Shown: in pieces, positions 26,057-34,108 of the stretch
How the letters are laid out: the number at the start of each line of letters is the position of its first letter
Numbering within the stretch: the first letter of the stretch is position 1
Assembly (NCBI RefSeq): GCF_902706035.1
Contig: NZ_CACSJA010000003.1
Span: 1-64,000, forward strand
Direction: 5' to 3'
From: Pantoea sp. 18069
GTDB taxonomy: Bacteria; Pseudomonadota; Gammaproteobacteria; Burkholderiales; Burkholderiaceae_C
Length of the DNA stretch: 64,000 bases
The notes under the pieces: generated by a model
What the model saw: only the letters and a program-made list of their open reading frames with translations
Told to the model about the DNA's origin: nothing
Databases searched by the model: none
Position numbers and translations under genes: made by a program

Positions 26057-27118
26057 AGCCTGCCCCAATACACCCGCGCCAAAGAACTGCCCGCCACCCT
26101 TGCCCGCCGCATCGCCATTCTCGATGGCGCCATGGGCACCATGATCCAGCGCTTCAAGCTGGGTGAAGCGCAGTACCGTGGCGCAGGCTATACCGGCGCC
26201 GACGCCGTGGGCGAGCGCTTCCAGGACCTGCCGCGCGACGTCAAGGGCAACAACGAACTGCTGAGCCTCACGCGCCCCGACGTGATCCGCGACATCCACG
26301 AGCGCTACCTGGCTGCGGGCGCCGACCTGATCGAGACCAACACTTTCGGCGCGACCACGGTTGCCCAGGACGATTACCTGCTGGGCCACCTCGCGAACGA
26401 AATGAACCTGCGCTCGGCGCAGCTCGCGCGCGCCGCCTGCGACAAGTACAGCACGCCCGACCACCCGCGCTATGTGGCCGGCGCGCTGGGCCCCACGCCC
26501 AAGACGGCGAGCATCAGCCCCGACGTCAACGACCCGGGCGCGCGCAATGTCGACTTCGAGACGCTGCGCAAAGCCTACCTCGCGCAGACGCTGGCGCTGA
26601 TCGAGGGCGGCTCGGACGTGATCCTGGTCGAGACGATCTTCGACACGCTCAACGCCAAGGCCGCACTGTTCGCCGTCGACGAAGCCTTCGAGCAGACCGG
26701 CGAATGCCTGCCCATCCTGATCAGCGGCACGGTCACCGATGCTTCGGGCCGGATTCTCAGCGGCCAGACCGTGACGGCGTTCTGGCACAGCGTGCGCCAT
26801 GCGAATCCGCTGGCCATAGGCCTGAACTGCGCGCTCGGCGCGGCGCTGATGCGCCCCTATGTGCAGGAGCTGCACAAGGCCGCGCCCGACACCTTCATCA
26901 GCTGCTACCCGAACGCCGGCCTGCCCAATCCTATGAGCGACACCGGCTTCGACGAAACGCCCGAAGTCACGAGCCGGCTGGTGCACGAGTTCGCGGCCGA
27001 AGGCCTGGTCAACATCGTCGGCGGCTGCTGCGGCACGACGCCCGAGCACATCGGCGCGATCGCCCAGGCGGTGCGCGCCACGCCCACACGCCCACTGTTC
27101 TACCCGGCCCAGGCCTGA
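26054..27118 (+). CDS. Methionine synthase, homocysteine-binding module only (split MetH)
   Basis: A 354-residue homocysteine S-methyltransferase domain equal to the first module of MetH. It starts [15 protein letters not shown] and has the three zinc-binding cysteines Cys259 (GLNCALG), Cys325 and Cys326 ([10 protein letters not shown]). It ends where the folate module would begin. The rest of the enzyme (folate, cobalamin and reactivation modules) is encoded separately at 41914-44652. The two polypeptides together should remethylate homocysteine to methionine with methylcobalamin. Start at 26054 because the domain begins there; the transcript may be leaderless. Confidence 0.9.
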   Translation: MSLPQYTRAKELPATLARRIAILDGAMGTMIQRFKLGEAQYRGAGYTGADAVGERFQDLPRDVKGNNELLSLTRPDVIRDIHERYLAAGADLIETNTFGATTVAQDDYLLGHLANEMNLRSAQLARAACDKYSTPDHPRYVAGALGPTPKTASISPDVNDPGARNVDFETLRKAYLAQTLALIEGGSDVILVETIFDTLNAKAALFAVDEAFEQTGECLPILISGTVTDASGRILSGQTVTAFWHSVRHANPLAIGLNCALGAALMRPYVQELHKAAPDTFISCYPNAGLPNPMSDTGFDETPEVTSRLVHEFAAEGLVNIVGGCCGTTPEHIGAIAQAVRATPTRPLFYPAQA

Positions 27119-27153
27119 GTCCGGCGCACGGTGGCAACAAAGCGTCTGCCGCG

Positions 27154-28332
27154 ATGAACCTGCCGCTGCCGCCCGCCGCCGGGCCCCCCACGCCGGCTTC
27201 CGTGTCGCCCGTGGCTGCGGTAACGGCCGTGGCGGGCACGGCGCCGGTGACCGCCGCCGAGGCCGTTGTGCCGGCAACTCCGACCGCCCCCGCGCTGAGC
27301 CTTTCGGCCCAGGCGCAGCAGGCATTGCGGCTGCAGGTTTTCCAGACGCTGATCGCGCAGCTCGTGACCCAGGTCCAGTCGGGCGCGCAGGCCACGGCGG
27401 CGCAATGGCCCGCAATGGGTACGACGCCCGCGCTGCGTGAACTGCTCACGGCGCTGATCGCCCAGGCGACGGCGGGCCTGCCCCAGCCCCAGCAACTGGT
27501 CGCGGCCCAGCCCTGGCCGCAGGCCTGGCTGAACACGGTGCTGCCGGCCGCGGCGTCGGTACCGGCAAGCGCGGGCAGCGCCGCGCCGCCCCCGTCTAGC
27601 GGCAGCGGCGCCGCTGCCGGTACAAATGCTGCAGCCGTGGGCGCAGCCGCCGTCGGCACCGCCATTGCGGGAACCACCACGGCCGCCGCGAGCGCTGCGC
27701 CGCGTCTGCCGCCCATGCTGACCTGGCTGGTGCAGCAAGGCGTGGTGCGCACGCCCGAAGGCGAGCGCGGCTTTGCGCTGACCTTGCAGGTGCCCCAGGC
27801 CTGGGCGCAACTGCAGGCTGCGGCCTCGGCGTTGTTGCCGGCAGGCGCTGCCCCGCCCGGCGCGGCCTTGCTGCCCGCGGCGACGGGGCCTGCGCAACTG
27901 CAACTGCCGTTTGCGGCGCCCGCGCAGCAGCTCGAGTCGGGTGCGTTGGCCTTGGTGTTGCAGGGCGCGGGGCCCGGGGGGGAGAAGCTGCGCACCAGCG
28001 CGCTGCTGTGGCTCGATTTCCAGCCGCTGCCACCCGCCGCGCAGAGTGCGCAATCTGCAGCGACCGCCCTTGCAGGCCTGCTGCCATCCACGCAAGCCGC
28101 ACAGCAGGCACTGGCGGCGCTGCAGGCCAAAAATGACCCCTGGCTGCAGATGGCGGTCCTGCAGGCCAGTGGACAGCAGCCACGCGACGACCAGCGGCTG
28201 CAGCAGCGCCGCACGGGCCTGTGCACCGAGCTGGGCTGCCCCTACCGCGGCAAGGCCAGTTGTGCCCAGCCGTTTTGCGCCGAAATGAACCGTGTCTGGG
28301 CGTCCGCGCGCATTGGCCCTACGGCCACTTGA
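27154..28332 (+). CDS. Ala/Pro-rich protein with C-terminal cysteine cluster
   Basis: Unrecognised protein of 392 residues that follows the methionine synthase N-terminal gene by 35 bases on the same strand. The first 200 residues are low-complexity (Ala, Pro, Thr, Gln, Gly). A more ordered region follows (APRLPPMLTWLVQQGVVRTP, then FALTLQVPQAW), with some resemblance to FliK-like hook-length proteins. The end contains CTELGCPYRGKASCAQPFC, four cysteines spaced 4, 7 and 4, which could bind a metal. No signal peptide is visible. I give no function. Confidence 0.6.
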   Translation: MNLPLPPAAGPPTPASVSPVAAVTAVAGTAPVTAAEAVVPATPTAPALSLSAQAQQALRLQVFQTLIAQLVTQVQSGAQATAAQWPAMGTTPALRELLTALIAQATAGLPQPQQLVAAQPWPQAWLNTVLPAAASVPASAGSAAPPPSSGSGAAAGTNAAAVGAAAVGTAIAGTTTAAASAAPRLPPMLTWLVQQGVVRTPEGERGFALTLQVPQAWAQLQAAASALLPAGAAPPGAALLPAATGPAQLQLPFAAPAQQLESGALALVLQGAGPGGEKLRTSALLWLDFQPLPPAAQSAQSAATALAGLLPSTQAAQQALAALQAKNDPWLQMAVLQASGQQPRDDQRLQQRRTGLCTELGCPYRGKASCAQPFCAEMNRVWASARIGPTAT

Positions 28333-28364
28333 GGGCGCGCGCCAGAGAAATCGATGGCGCTGAT

Positions 28365-29003
28365 TTAAAAGTGTTCCATCGATGAGGTGCTGATCGTTAT
28401 GGCCAACTCGTAATCCGATTCATCGGGTTCAGAGAAGTCGGTTTCCGCGAGAACACCGGCGGTCATCGTCAGAAAGCCTCCCATGTTCTCGCAATCTGCT
28501 TCTTCCAGCATGTCCTGCGTGTTCATATCGGCCACAAGCTTGCTCAGCTCGTGGGGGAGCATGACTCCATTCGCATTGGTATGCCATTGGGCTCCCGGCT
28601 GCGATGGGAGAGGGATGACGTAAGTCTGGTGATGCGCATCCACATGGGTGGCATGGGCCTGGTGATGGAGATCCACATGGGCGGCATGGGCCTGGTGATG
28701 CGCATTCAGATGCGCATCCACATTGGCTTGAAGAGGGGCCGGAGCTTGCTGCACGACGTTCAAAGTGTCTTCTGCCGGGGCATGGTCCTGCGGCTGGGCG
28801 TGCAACGTGATGTCAGTCTGGGCCGCTGCTTTTGCCTGGGCCTTTGCCTGTTGTTTTTCTTCATGCCTGTGCACGTTCCTGGCTACTTCGGCATGGACCT
28901 TGTCTTTGACAATGGATCCAATCTCTTGGAGTTTGGGTTTTATCTCCTGGTAGCCGTTGGATTGCTTTAGTTTCGCGACGGCTTTCTTGAGTTTGTTGGG
29001 CAT
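28365..29003 (-). CDS. Hypothetical protein with His-rich 11-residue tandem repeats
   Basis: A 212-residue protein not recognised. The N-terminal 30 residues are basic (MPNKLKKAVAKLKQ) and are followed by a charged helical segment rich in Ala, Lys and Gln. Residues about 94-126 hold three copies of an 11-residue unit of the type HHQAHAAHVDL, encoded by 33-bp DNA repeats. The C-terminal 60 residues are acidic and rich in Ser/Thr/Met, with ENMGGFLTMTAGVL and a tail ISTSSMEHF. Its base composition is clearly lower in GC than its neighbours and the upstream region is AT-rich, suggesting recent acquisition. Convergent with the preceding gene. Confidence 0.65.
   Translation of the reverse strand: MPNKLKKAVAKLKQSNGYQEIKPKLQEIGSIVKDKVHAEVARNVHRHEEKQQAKAQAKAAAQTDITLHAQPQDHAPAEDTLNVVQQAPAPLQANVDAHLNAHHQAHAAHVDLHHQAHATHVDAHHQTYVIPLPSQPGAQWHTNANGVMLPHELSKLVADMNTQDMLEEADCENMGGFLTMTAGVLAETDFSEPDESDYELAITISTSSMEHF
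28626..28724. repeat. Three 33-bp tandem repeats inside the His-rich gene
   Basis: Units start at 28626, 28659 and 28692, each opening with CTGGTGATG and containing ATCCACATGGG or a close variant. They encode the 11-residue His-rich repeats. The exact codon-multiple length keeps the frame open, and repeat number may vary among strains. Confidence 0.8.
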
Positions 29004-29227
29004 GATGTTTAAAAAGTAGATGATGGATAAAATTAGCGATAGCTATATTCTATGTGTATTATTTGTTTGATAGGTTCCTTGTTTTGAGGCTGGGTGCTCA
29101 AAAAATATGTGACAACATGTTTTTTTAAGCGCGGCATCTTGGCGAAGATGCCCGGCCCCGGCAGGGCCGCCATCCATGCGTTCGCCACAAGCCGCTTGAA
29201 GAGCGAGAAAGCGCCGCGCAAAAGAAT
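29004..29227. other. AT-rich intergenic region
   Basis: Positions 29004-29130 are unusually AT-rich for this chromosome (for example TATATTCTATGTGTATTATT at 29045-29064) and probably hold the promoter of the His-rich gene. An open frame at 29033-29254 on the minus strand has no start signal or recognisable family and I do not call it. From 29130 onward the composition returns to normal. Confidence 0.45.
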
Positions 29228-29262
29228 TCGGGCCCGTGGTTCGGAATGAACCACGGGCCCGA
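29221..29262 (-). terminator. Strong hairpin terminator of gdhA
   Basis: A 15-bp stem (29228-29242 with 29248-29262, arms GGGCCCGTGGTTC and its complement) with a GGAAT loop. On the minus strand it is followed by TTCTTT. It lies 50 bases beyond the gdhA stop codon. Confidence 0.75.
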
Positions 29263-29311
29263 GTGCGTCAGCCCCCTTGCGGCGCAGCGCAAAAGGGGAA
29301 CGTGCAGGTTC

Positions 29312-30628
29312 TTACGGGTACAGGCCGCGCATTTCGCGCGCATGCAGGATGCGCTGGCAGGCGATGATGAAGGTCGCGGTGCGCAGGCTGACCTTGTGGT
29401 CCTGGGCCACCTGCCAGACGCCTGCAAAGGCGTCCTGCATGATGCGCACCAGGCGGGCATTGATTTCGTCCTCGCTCCAGAAGAAGCTGGAGAAATCCTG
29501 CACCCATTCGAAGTAGCTCACGGTGACGCCGCCCGCATTGGCGATCACGTCGGGCAGCACCAGCACGCCGTTGTTGTGCAGGATGTCGTCGGCTTCGGGC
29601 GTGGTCGGGCCGTTGGCGCCTTCGATCACCAGCTTGGCCTTGATCTGGCCGGCGTTGGCCAGGTGGATCTGGCCTTCGAGCGCGGCCGGAATCAGGATGT
29701 CGCAATCCACGCCCCAGAACTCGTCCTTGGCAAGCACATCGGCACCGGCGAAGCCGCCGACGCCGCCAGTGTGCTGCACATGGCGCAGCAGCGCGGGCAC
29801 GTCGATGCCCAGATTGTTGTAGATGCTGCCGCTGTGGTCCTGCACCGCGACCAGCTTGGCGCCGGCTTCGACGAACAGCTTGGCGGCCGTGCCGCCGACA
29901 TTGCCGAAGCCCTGCACGGCGACACGCGCGCCTTCGACGCGCATGTCGGTGCGGCGCATGGCCTCGATGCCGACGGTGAACACGCCGCGGCCCGTGGCTT
30001 CGCGCCGACCCAGCGATCCGCCCAGGTCGACAGGCTTGCCCGTGACCACGCCGGTGGCCGTGGAGCCGGTGTTCATCGAGTAGGTGTCCATCATCCACGC
30101 CATGACCTGTTCATTGGTGTTGACGTCGGGCGCGGGGATGTCCTTGTTCGGGCCGATGATGATGCCGATCTCGCTGGTGTAGCGGCGCGTGAGCCGCTCG
30201 AGTTCGGCGCGCGACAGCGTCTTGGGGTCGACGCGGATGCCGCCCTTGGCACCGCCGTAGGGCACGTTCACGGCTGCGTTCTTGATCGACATCCAGGCCG
30301 ACAGGGCCATCACTTCGGACAGCGTCACGTCCTGGTGGAAGCGCACGCCGCCCTTGCCGGGGCCGCGGCTGGTGTTGTGCTGCACGCGGTAGCCCTCGAA
30401 GTGGGCGATGGTGCCGTTGTCGAGCTCGATCGGCACGTCGACGATCAGCGCGCGCTTGGGGCGCTTGAGTGTTTCGACCCAGCGTGCGAGATGGCCCAGA
30501 TAGGGCGTGACACGATCGATCTGTTGCAGGTAGATGCCCCAGGGGCCGAGCTTGTCGGCTTGCAGGTAGGAGGGCAGGGCATGGACCGGCAAAGCGCCGG
30601 TCGACGGGGAAGCAGGGGTGTTTTGCAT
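29312..30628 (-). CDS. Glutamate dehydrogenase (Glu/Leu/Phe/Val dehydrogenase family)
   Basis: Interconverts glutamate and 2-oxoglutarate plus ammonia. 438 residues, the length of hexameric class I enzymes of the RocG/GudB type. The glutamate-binding lysines fall in [10 protein letters not shown] (Lys92), SIKNAAVN (Lys116) and [10 protein letters not shown] (catalytic Lys128). The dinucleotide fold has GFGNVGG near 233-239. The ATG at 30628 is preferred; an 11-residue longer form would need a TTG. Monocistronic, ending at a strong hairpin. Coenzyme choice is uncertain, although catabolic NAD use is common in this group. Confidence 0.9.
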   Translation of the reverse strand: MQNTPASPSTGALPVHALPSYLQADKLGPWGIYLQQIDRVTPYLGHLARWVETLKRPKRALIVDVPIELDNGTIAHFEGYRVQHNTSRGPGKGGVRFHQDVTLSEVMALSAWMSIKNAAVNVPYGGAKGGIRVDPKTLSRAELERLTRRYTSEIGIIIGPNKDIPAPDVNTNEQVMAWMMDTYSMNTGSTATGVVTGKPVDLGGSLGRREATGRGVFTVGIEAMRRTDMRVEGARVAVQGFGNVGGTAAKLFVEAGAKLVAVQDHSGSIYNNLGIDVPALLRHVQHTGGVGGFAGADVLAKDEFWGVDCDILIPAALEGQIHLANAGQIKAKLVIEGANGPTTPEADDILHNNGVLVLPDVIANAGGVTVSYFEWVQDFSSFFWSEDEINARLVRIMQDAFAGVWQVAQDHKVSLRTATFIIACQRILHAREMRGLYP

Positions 30629-30866
30629 GGAATATTCCAAAGCGTTTGAAGCGGCGGTCAAAGAATGAATGACACGTTTTTCAGCTTATTCCTGCGCGCC
30701 TGGCTTGTCCAACGCCGCTTATTTTGCTTGTTATGCATTTTATGCATAACATGGGTTTTGTCCTCTGGGAGCGCTGCCCTGAAACGCCGTTTTTGCGGAA
30801 AAATACAGGCTTTGCAGGGCCGGATTGCCGACCCTTGTTCCGTCACTGTCTTTGCCCAGGAGTTCC
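30629..30866. promoter_or_regulatory. Divergent promoter region with a perfect operator-like palindrome
   Basis: The 238-bp spacer between gdhA and the FAH-family gene contains TTATGCAT-TTT-ATGCATAA (30731-30749), a perfect inverted repeat with 8-bp arms in locally AT-rich sequence. It lies 102 bases from the gdhA start and 117 from the other start, so a bound regulator could act on either gene. The regulator is not identified. Confidence 0.55.
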
Positions 30867-31640
30867 ATGTCCATTGAAGTCGTTTCCGAGACCTTGCTGC
30901 GGGCGCGCGCGCATGTCGACCTGGCCGATGCGCTGGCGCTGGCCACGAGCCTGGCCGACCAGGAAGAGGCCTATGCCGTGCAGCAGGCCGTGGCCCGGCA
31001 GCTGGGCTGGTTTGGCGCTGGCGCGCCGCGCGCCTGGAAGTCGGGCGGCCCGGCGCGCGGCGCCCAGCTGACGCACGCGCCGCTGCCTCCTGCCGGCGTC
31101 TGGCCCAGCCCGGCCCGGGCCGGTGACTGGCCCTTGCGCGCGCGCGGCATCGAAGCCGAAATCGCGCTGCGCCTGGGCCGGGACGTGTCGCTCGCACAGG
31201 CCTGGCAACTGGTTGCCGGCGAATGCGCGGGGCTGATCGATGCGATGGCCGTGGGCATCGAAGTCGTCGAGTCGCGCTGGCTGCAGCAGTTCGCGGCGCC
31301 GCCGCTGCTGGCCCTGGCCGACCAGCTGTGCCATGGTGCGCTGGTGGTCGGCGAGTGGCAGCCTTGCGATCTGGTGCGCGCCGCGCCCGACTGGTCGCGC
31401 CAGGTCTGCCGGCTGCGCATAGGCACGGGCGAAACCAGCGTGCACACCGGCACCCATTCGCTCAATGATCCCGCCTGGCTGCTTGCCGACTGGCTGCGCC
31501 ATGCGACCGCGCACTACGGCACGCTGAGCGCGGGCACGGTGGTCACCACGGGCAGCTGGGTGGGGCTGGCACGGGCGCAGGCGGGAGACAGTGTGCATGT
31601 GCAGTTCGATGGGATAGGGGAGGCCTGGCTGCAGCTTTGA
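30867..31640 (+). CDS. Fumarylacetoacetate hydrolase family protein (hydratase/decarboxylase-like)
   Basis: A 257-residue protein of the FAH superfamily, in the branch of 2-oxopent-4-enoate hydratases and 4-oxalocrotonate decarboxylases. GIEAEIALRLGRDV near residues 92-105 contains the metal-binding glutamates. EVVESRWLQ, NDPAWLLADWL and TVVTTGSWVGLARAQAGD match later parts of that fold. Typical members act in meta-cleavage of aromatics, but no meta-cleavage genes are nearby. CAGGAG lies six bases before the ATG. The regulator gene that follows is on the opposite strand. Confidence 0.75.
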   Translation: MSIEVVSETLLRARAHVDLADALALATSLADQEEAYAVQQAVARQLGWFGAGAPRAWKSGGPARGAQLTHAPLPPAGVWPSPARAGDWPLRARGIEAEIALRLGRDVSLAQAWQLVAGECAGLIDAMAVGIEVVESRWLQQFAAPPLLALADQLCHGALVVGEWQPCDLVRAAPDWSRQVCRLRIGTGETSVHTGTHSLNDPAWLLADWLRHATAHYGTLSAGTVVTTGSWVGLARAQAGDSVHVQFDGIGEAWLQL

Positions 31641-31672
31641 GCGGACCTCGGCGGGGCCGTCAGAACACGTTC

Positions 31673-32575
31673 TCAGTCCGCGGCCATCTGCCTGTCCATG
31701 GCCTGGACGAAGAGCTGAGCGCCCAGGCCCATGGGGCGCTGCTTGGACCAGACCACGTCGACCCACAGGCGCAGGCCATTGCTGAGGTTGGAAAACGGCA
31801 TTTCGACGAGCCGGCCGGCCTCGATGCGCGGCGCGACCAGGGAGCGCGGCTGCCAGCCCCAGCCCAGGCCGGCTTCGATCAGGCCCAGCGCGGCCAAATG
31901 GTTGTCGGTGCGCCAGATGTGGCGCGCATAGACGAAGCGTGCATCGGTCTGGCCCAGGTCGCGGCTCGCGACCACGATCTGGCGCGTGGTCTTGAGATGC
32001 TCTTCACTCAGTGACGCGGCCTGGGCGCGCGCGGCCACGAGCACCGGGTGGTCGGGCGCCATGACGGCAATCAGCGTGTCGCTGCCCACTTCCTGGAAGC
32101 CTTCGCGCCCGTCGAGGCTGGGGCGCTCGAAGACCAGCGCGAGCTGGGCGCGGCCGGTGTGCAGCAGCGCCAGCGCGTCTTCCTGCGGCGCGGCCAGCAC
32201 CTCGACTTCGAGCAGCGGATGGGCCTGGGCCAGTTCGGCCAGGGCCGCCGTCCAGCGCGAAGCCAGCAGCTCGGGCGCGATGGCGATGCTCAGCCGCTGC
32301 TCCAGCCCCTGGGTCAGCGCCAGCGCCTGGCCGTTGAGCTGCTGCAGCTGCGCGGCCAGCAGCCGCGCCTGGGGCTCGAGCGCGCGCGCGCTTTCGGTGG
32401 GCTGGGGCTCGCGGCCCGAACGGTCGAACAGGTTGAGCTGCAGCTCGGCTTCGAGATGCGCGATGGCCATGCTCACGGCCGAAGGCACGCGCGACAGCGC
32501 GCGCGCCGCGGCCGAAAAGGAGCCATGGTCGAGCACGGCCAGGAACACCAGCACGTTATCGGAAGAGAAAGCCAT
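31673..32575 (-). CDS. LysR-family regulator divergent from the PACE efflux gene
   Basis: A 300-residue LysR protein: helix-turn-helix at 5-63 (VFLAVLDHGSFSAAARALSR, SAVSMAIAHLEAEL) and an effector-binding domain after residue 90. It is transcribed away from a PACE-family efflux gene with a 71-bp shared spacer containing a T-N11-A palindrome. This matches the arrangement of AceR and aceI in Acinetobacter, so it probably controls that transporter in response to a diamine or biocide. The specific inducer is an inference. Confidence 0.82.
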   Translation of the reverse strand: MAFSSDNVLVFLAVLDHGSFSAAARALSRVPSAVSMAIAHLEAELQLNLFDRSGREPQPTESARALEPQARLLAAQLQQLNGQALALTQGLEQRLSIAIAPELLASRWTAALAELAQAHPLLEVEVLAAPQEDALALLHTGRAQLALVFERPSLDGREGFQEVGSDTLIAVMAPDHPVLVAARAQAASLSEEHLKTTRQIVVASRDLGQTDARFVYARHIWRTDNHLAALGLIEAGLGWGWQPRSLVAPRIEAGRLVEMPFSNLSNGLRLWVDVVWSKQRPMGLGAQLFVQAMDRQMAAD

Positions 32576-32587
32576 GGCCGCAATCTA

Positions 32588-32638
32588 TCAGTAAAACTGA
32601 AAGATCCTGACTTTTATTATCAGTAAAAACCCTATAAA
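32588..32638. promoter_or_regulatory. LysR box and PACE gene promoter
   Basis: TCAGTAAAACTGA (32588-32600) is a perfect T-N11-A LysR-type palindrome. A related half, ATCAGTAAAAA, follows at 32619. TATAAA at 32633-32638 is a good -10 for the rightward efflux gene and would place the transcript start one or two bases before its ATG at 32647. Confidence 0.6.
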
Positions 32639-32646
32639 TTCAGCCC

Positions 32647-33138
32647 ATGTCTTTGAATATCTCTTCTCCGAAACGCCAGCTGCAGGGCCCCTGGCGGCGC
32701 GTCGTGTATGTCACCCTGTTTGAATTGTTTGCCATCGCCGCCACCTCCTACGGCCTCGCCGCCCTGACCGGCGAAAGCGCCGCGCACTCGAGCATCGTTG
32801 CGGTCATTACCTCGGCGATTGCGGTGGCCTGGAACGTGGTCTGGAACGGCCTGTTCGAGCGCTGGGAAGCGCGCCAGGCCCAGCGCGGGCGCGGCTTCGC
32901 GCGGCGCGTCGCGCATGCGCTGGGCATGGAAGGCGGCCTGGTGGTGATGCTGGTGCCGCTGTTTGCCTGGTGGTTCAAGGTCAGCCTGTGGCAGGCCTTC
33001 CTCATGGACCTGGGGCTGCTGCTGTTCTTTCTGGTCTATACGTTTGCCTTCAACTGGGCGTTTGACCGGGTGTTCGGTCTGCCGGCATCCGCCCAGTCGC
33101 AGCCCCTGCCTCAATCCGTGGCCACGGGCGCCTCGTAA
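32647..33138 (+). CDS. PACE-family multidrug/biocide efflux transporter
   Basis: A 163-residue inner-membrane protein with four predicted helices and two tandem BTP domains, the layout of proteobacterial antimicrobial compound efflux (AceI-like) proteins. Signature motifs are RRVVYVTLFELFAI, WNVVWNGLFERWE, RRVAHALGMEGGLV and YTFAFNWAFDRVFG, including the membrane glutamate in FELFAI expected to bind protons. Likely exports chlorhexidine-type biocides or short diamines. Controlled by the divergent LysR gene. Its last 28 bases overlap the convergent RpiR-type gene. Confidence 0.85.
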   Translation: MSLNISSPKRQLQGPWRRVVYVTLFELFAIAATSYGLAALTGESAAHSSIVAVITSAIAVAWNVVWNGLFERWEARQAQRGRGFARRVAHALGMEGGLVVMLVPLFAWWFKVSLWQAFLMDLGLLLFFLVYTFAFNWAFDRVFGLPASAQSQPLPQSVATGAS

Positions 33139-34013
33139 GCCAGCTCCAGCTTGTAGGCCAATCCCAGAAACAACGACTGCGCGAGCGCCAGCGTGCTCGT
33201 CAGGGATCGGAAACCGAAGGTCGCGCCGTCCTGGGCGATCAGCACCACTTTGGCTTGCGCGGCCAGCGGGCTCAGCTGGCTGTCGGTGATGGCGATCAGC
33301 TGCGCGCCCCGGGCCACGGCGGCCTGGGCCATTTCCAGCGTTTCCTGCGCATAGGGCGCGAACGACACCGCCAGCATCACATCGCCGGGGCGCAGCGCGC
33401 GCAATTCGAGCTGCTGCATCGCGCCCAGGCCGTTGAGCCAGTGCACGGCCTTGCCCGTGTGCTGCAGCGCATAGGCGAGATAGGCGCCTACGGGGAACGC
33501 ACGGCGCGAGGCCGCGAGCCAGATCGCGGGCGCCTGCACCATCAGATCCACGCCGGCTTCGAAGCGGTCGTCGGGCAGCTGGCGCTGCAGGGCCTGCAGG
33601 CTGTCGACGCTGCGCTCTATCACTTCGCGCGCCAGCTGGCCCACGGCCAGCGTCCGGGCACCGGGCACGATCAGGTCGCGGATGCGCTCCTGGTAGCCGC
33701 GGTTGGGCGCGAGCTGGCGCTCGGCGTCGGTGCGAAACAGCGCCTGCAGCTCGGAATAGCCGCTGAAGCCGAAGCGCTTGGCAAAGCGCACCACGGCCGA
33801 AGGCTGCACGCCGCAGGCTTCGGCCGTGGCCTGCACGCCGTCGAGCACCAGCCGGTCGCGGTGCATTTCCACATGGCGCGCAATGGCCTTGAGCTGGCGG
33901 CTCAGACCGTCGAACTGCGCCTGCACGGCCGTCAGAAAGGCCTGGGTATCCGCAAACCCCGCAGGGGATTGGGGCGGCAGCGGCGCTTCCTGTGGTGTCG
34001 TTCTATTTTTCAT
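33111..34013 (-). CDS. RpiR/MurR-family regulator with SIS domain
   Basis: A 300-residue regulator with an N-terminal helix-turn-helix (about 30-100, TAEACGVQPSAVVRFAKRFG) and a C-terminal sugar-phosphate isomerase (SIS) domain (about 130-270, LAVSFAPYAQETLEMAQAAV). RpiR proteins commonly repress sugar or inositol genes and sense phosphorylated intermediates. It is divergent from iolC with a 16-bp palindrome between the two start codons, so it is the likely inositol regulator. The 3' end overlaps the PACE gene by 28 bases. Confidence 0.85.
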   Translation of the reverse strand: MKNRTTPQEAPLPPQSPAGFADTQAFLTAVQAQFDGLSRQLKAIARHVEMHRDRLVLDGVQATAEACGVQPSAVVRFAKRFGFSGYSELQALFRTDAERQLAPNRGYQERIRDLIVPGARTLAVGQLAREVIERSVDSLQALQRQLPDDRFEAGVDLMVQAPAIWLAASRRAFPVGAYLAYALQHTGKAVHWLNGLGAMQQLELRALRPGDVMLAVSFAPYAQETLEMAQAAVARGAQLIAITDSQLSPLAAQAKVVLIAQDGATFGFRSLTSTLALAQSLFLGLAYKLELAYEAPVATD

Positions 34014-34018
34014 AAATT

Positions 34019-34034
34019 TAGAAAATATTTTCTA
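34019..34034. promoter_or_regulatory. Palindromic operator between rpiR-type gene and iolC
   Basis: TAGAAAATATTTTCTA is a perfect 16-bp palindrome starting six bases before the regulator's ATG and 75 bases before that of iolC. A protein bound here would block the regulator's own translation start region and could repress the divergent inositol genes. Confidence 0.65.
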
Positions 34035-34108
34035 TATCGGATTATCATTCGTTCGCGAAGATTATCCGGCGGGGCCTGCGCGCTGCCGATGTGACCAACA
34101 AGGAAACC

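Noticed and set aside
27009..28226. A 405-codon minus-strand frame opposite the Ala/Pro-rich protein
   Set aside because: The translation is low-complexity without motifs. The plus-strand frame continues the direction of its neighbour and ends in an ordered cysteine motif.
29033..29254. A 73-codon minus-strand frame downstream of gdhA
   Set aside because: It spans the gdhA terminator hairpin and AT-rich DNA, with no ribosome site or recognisable sequence.
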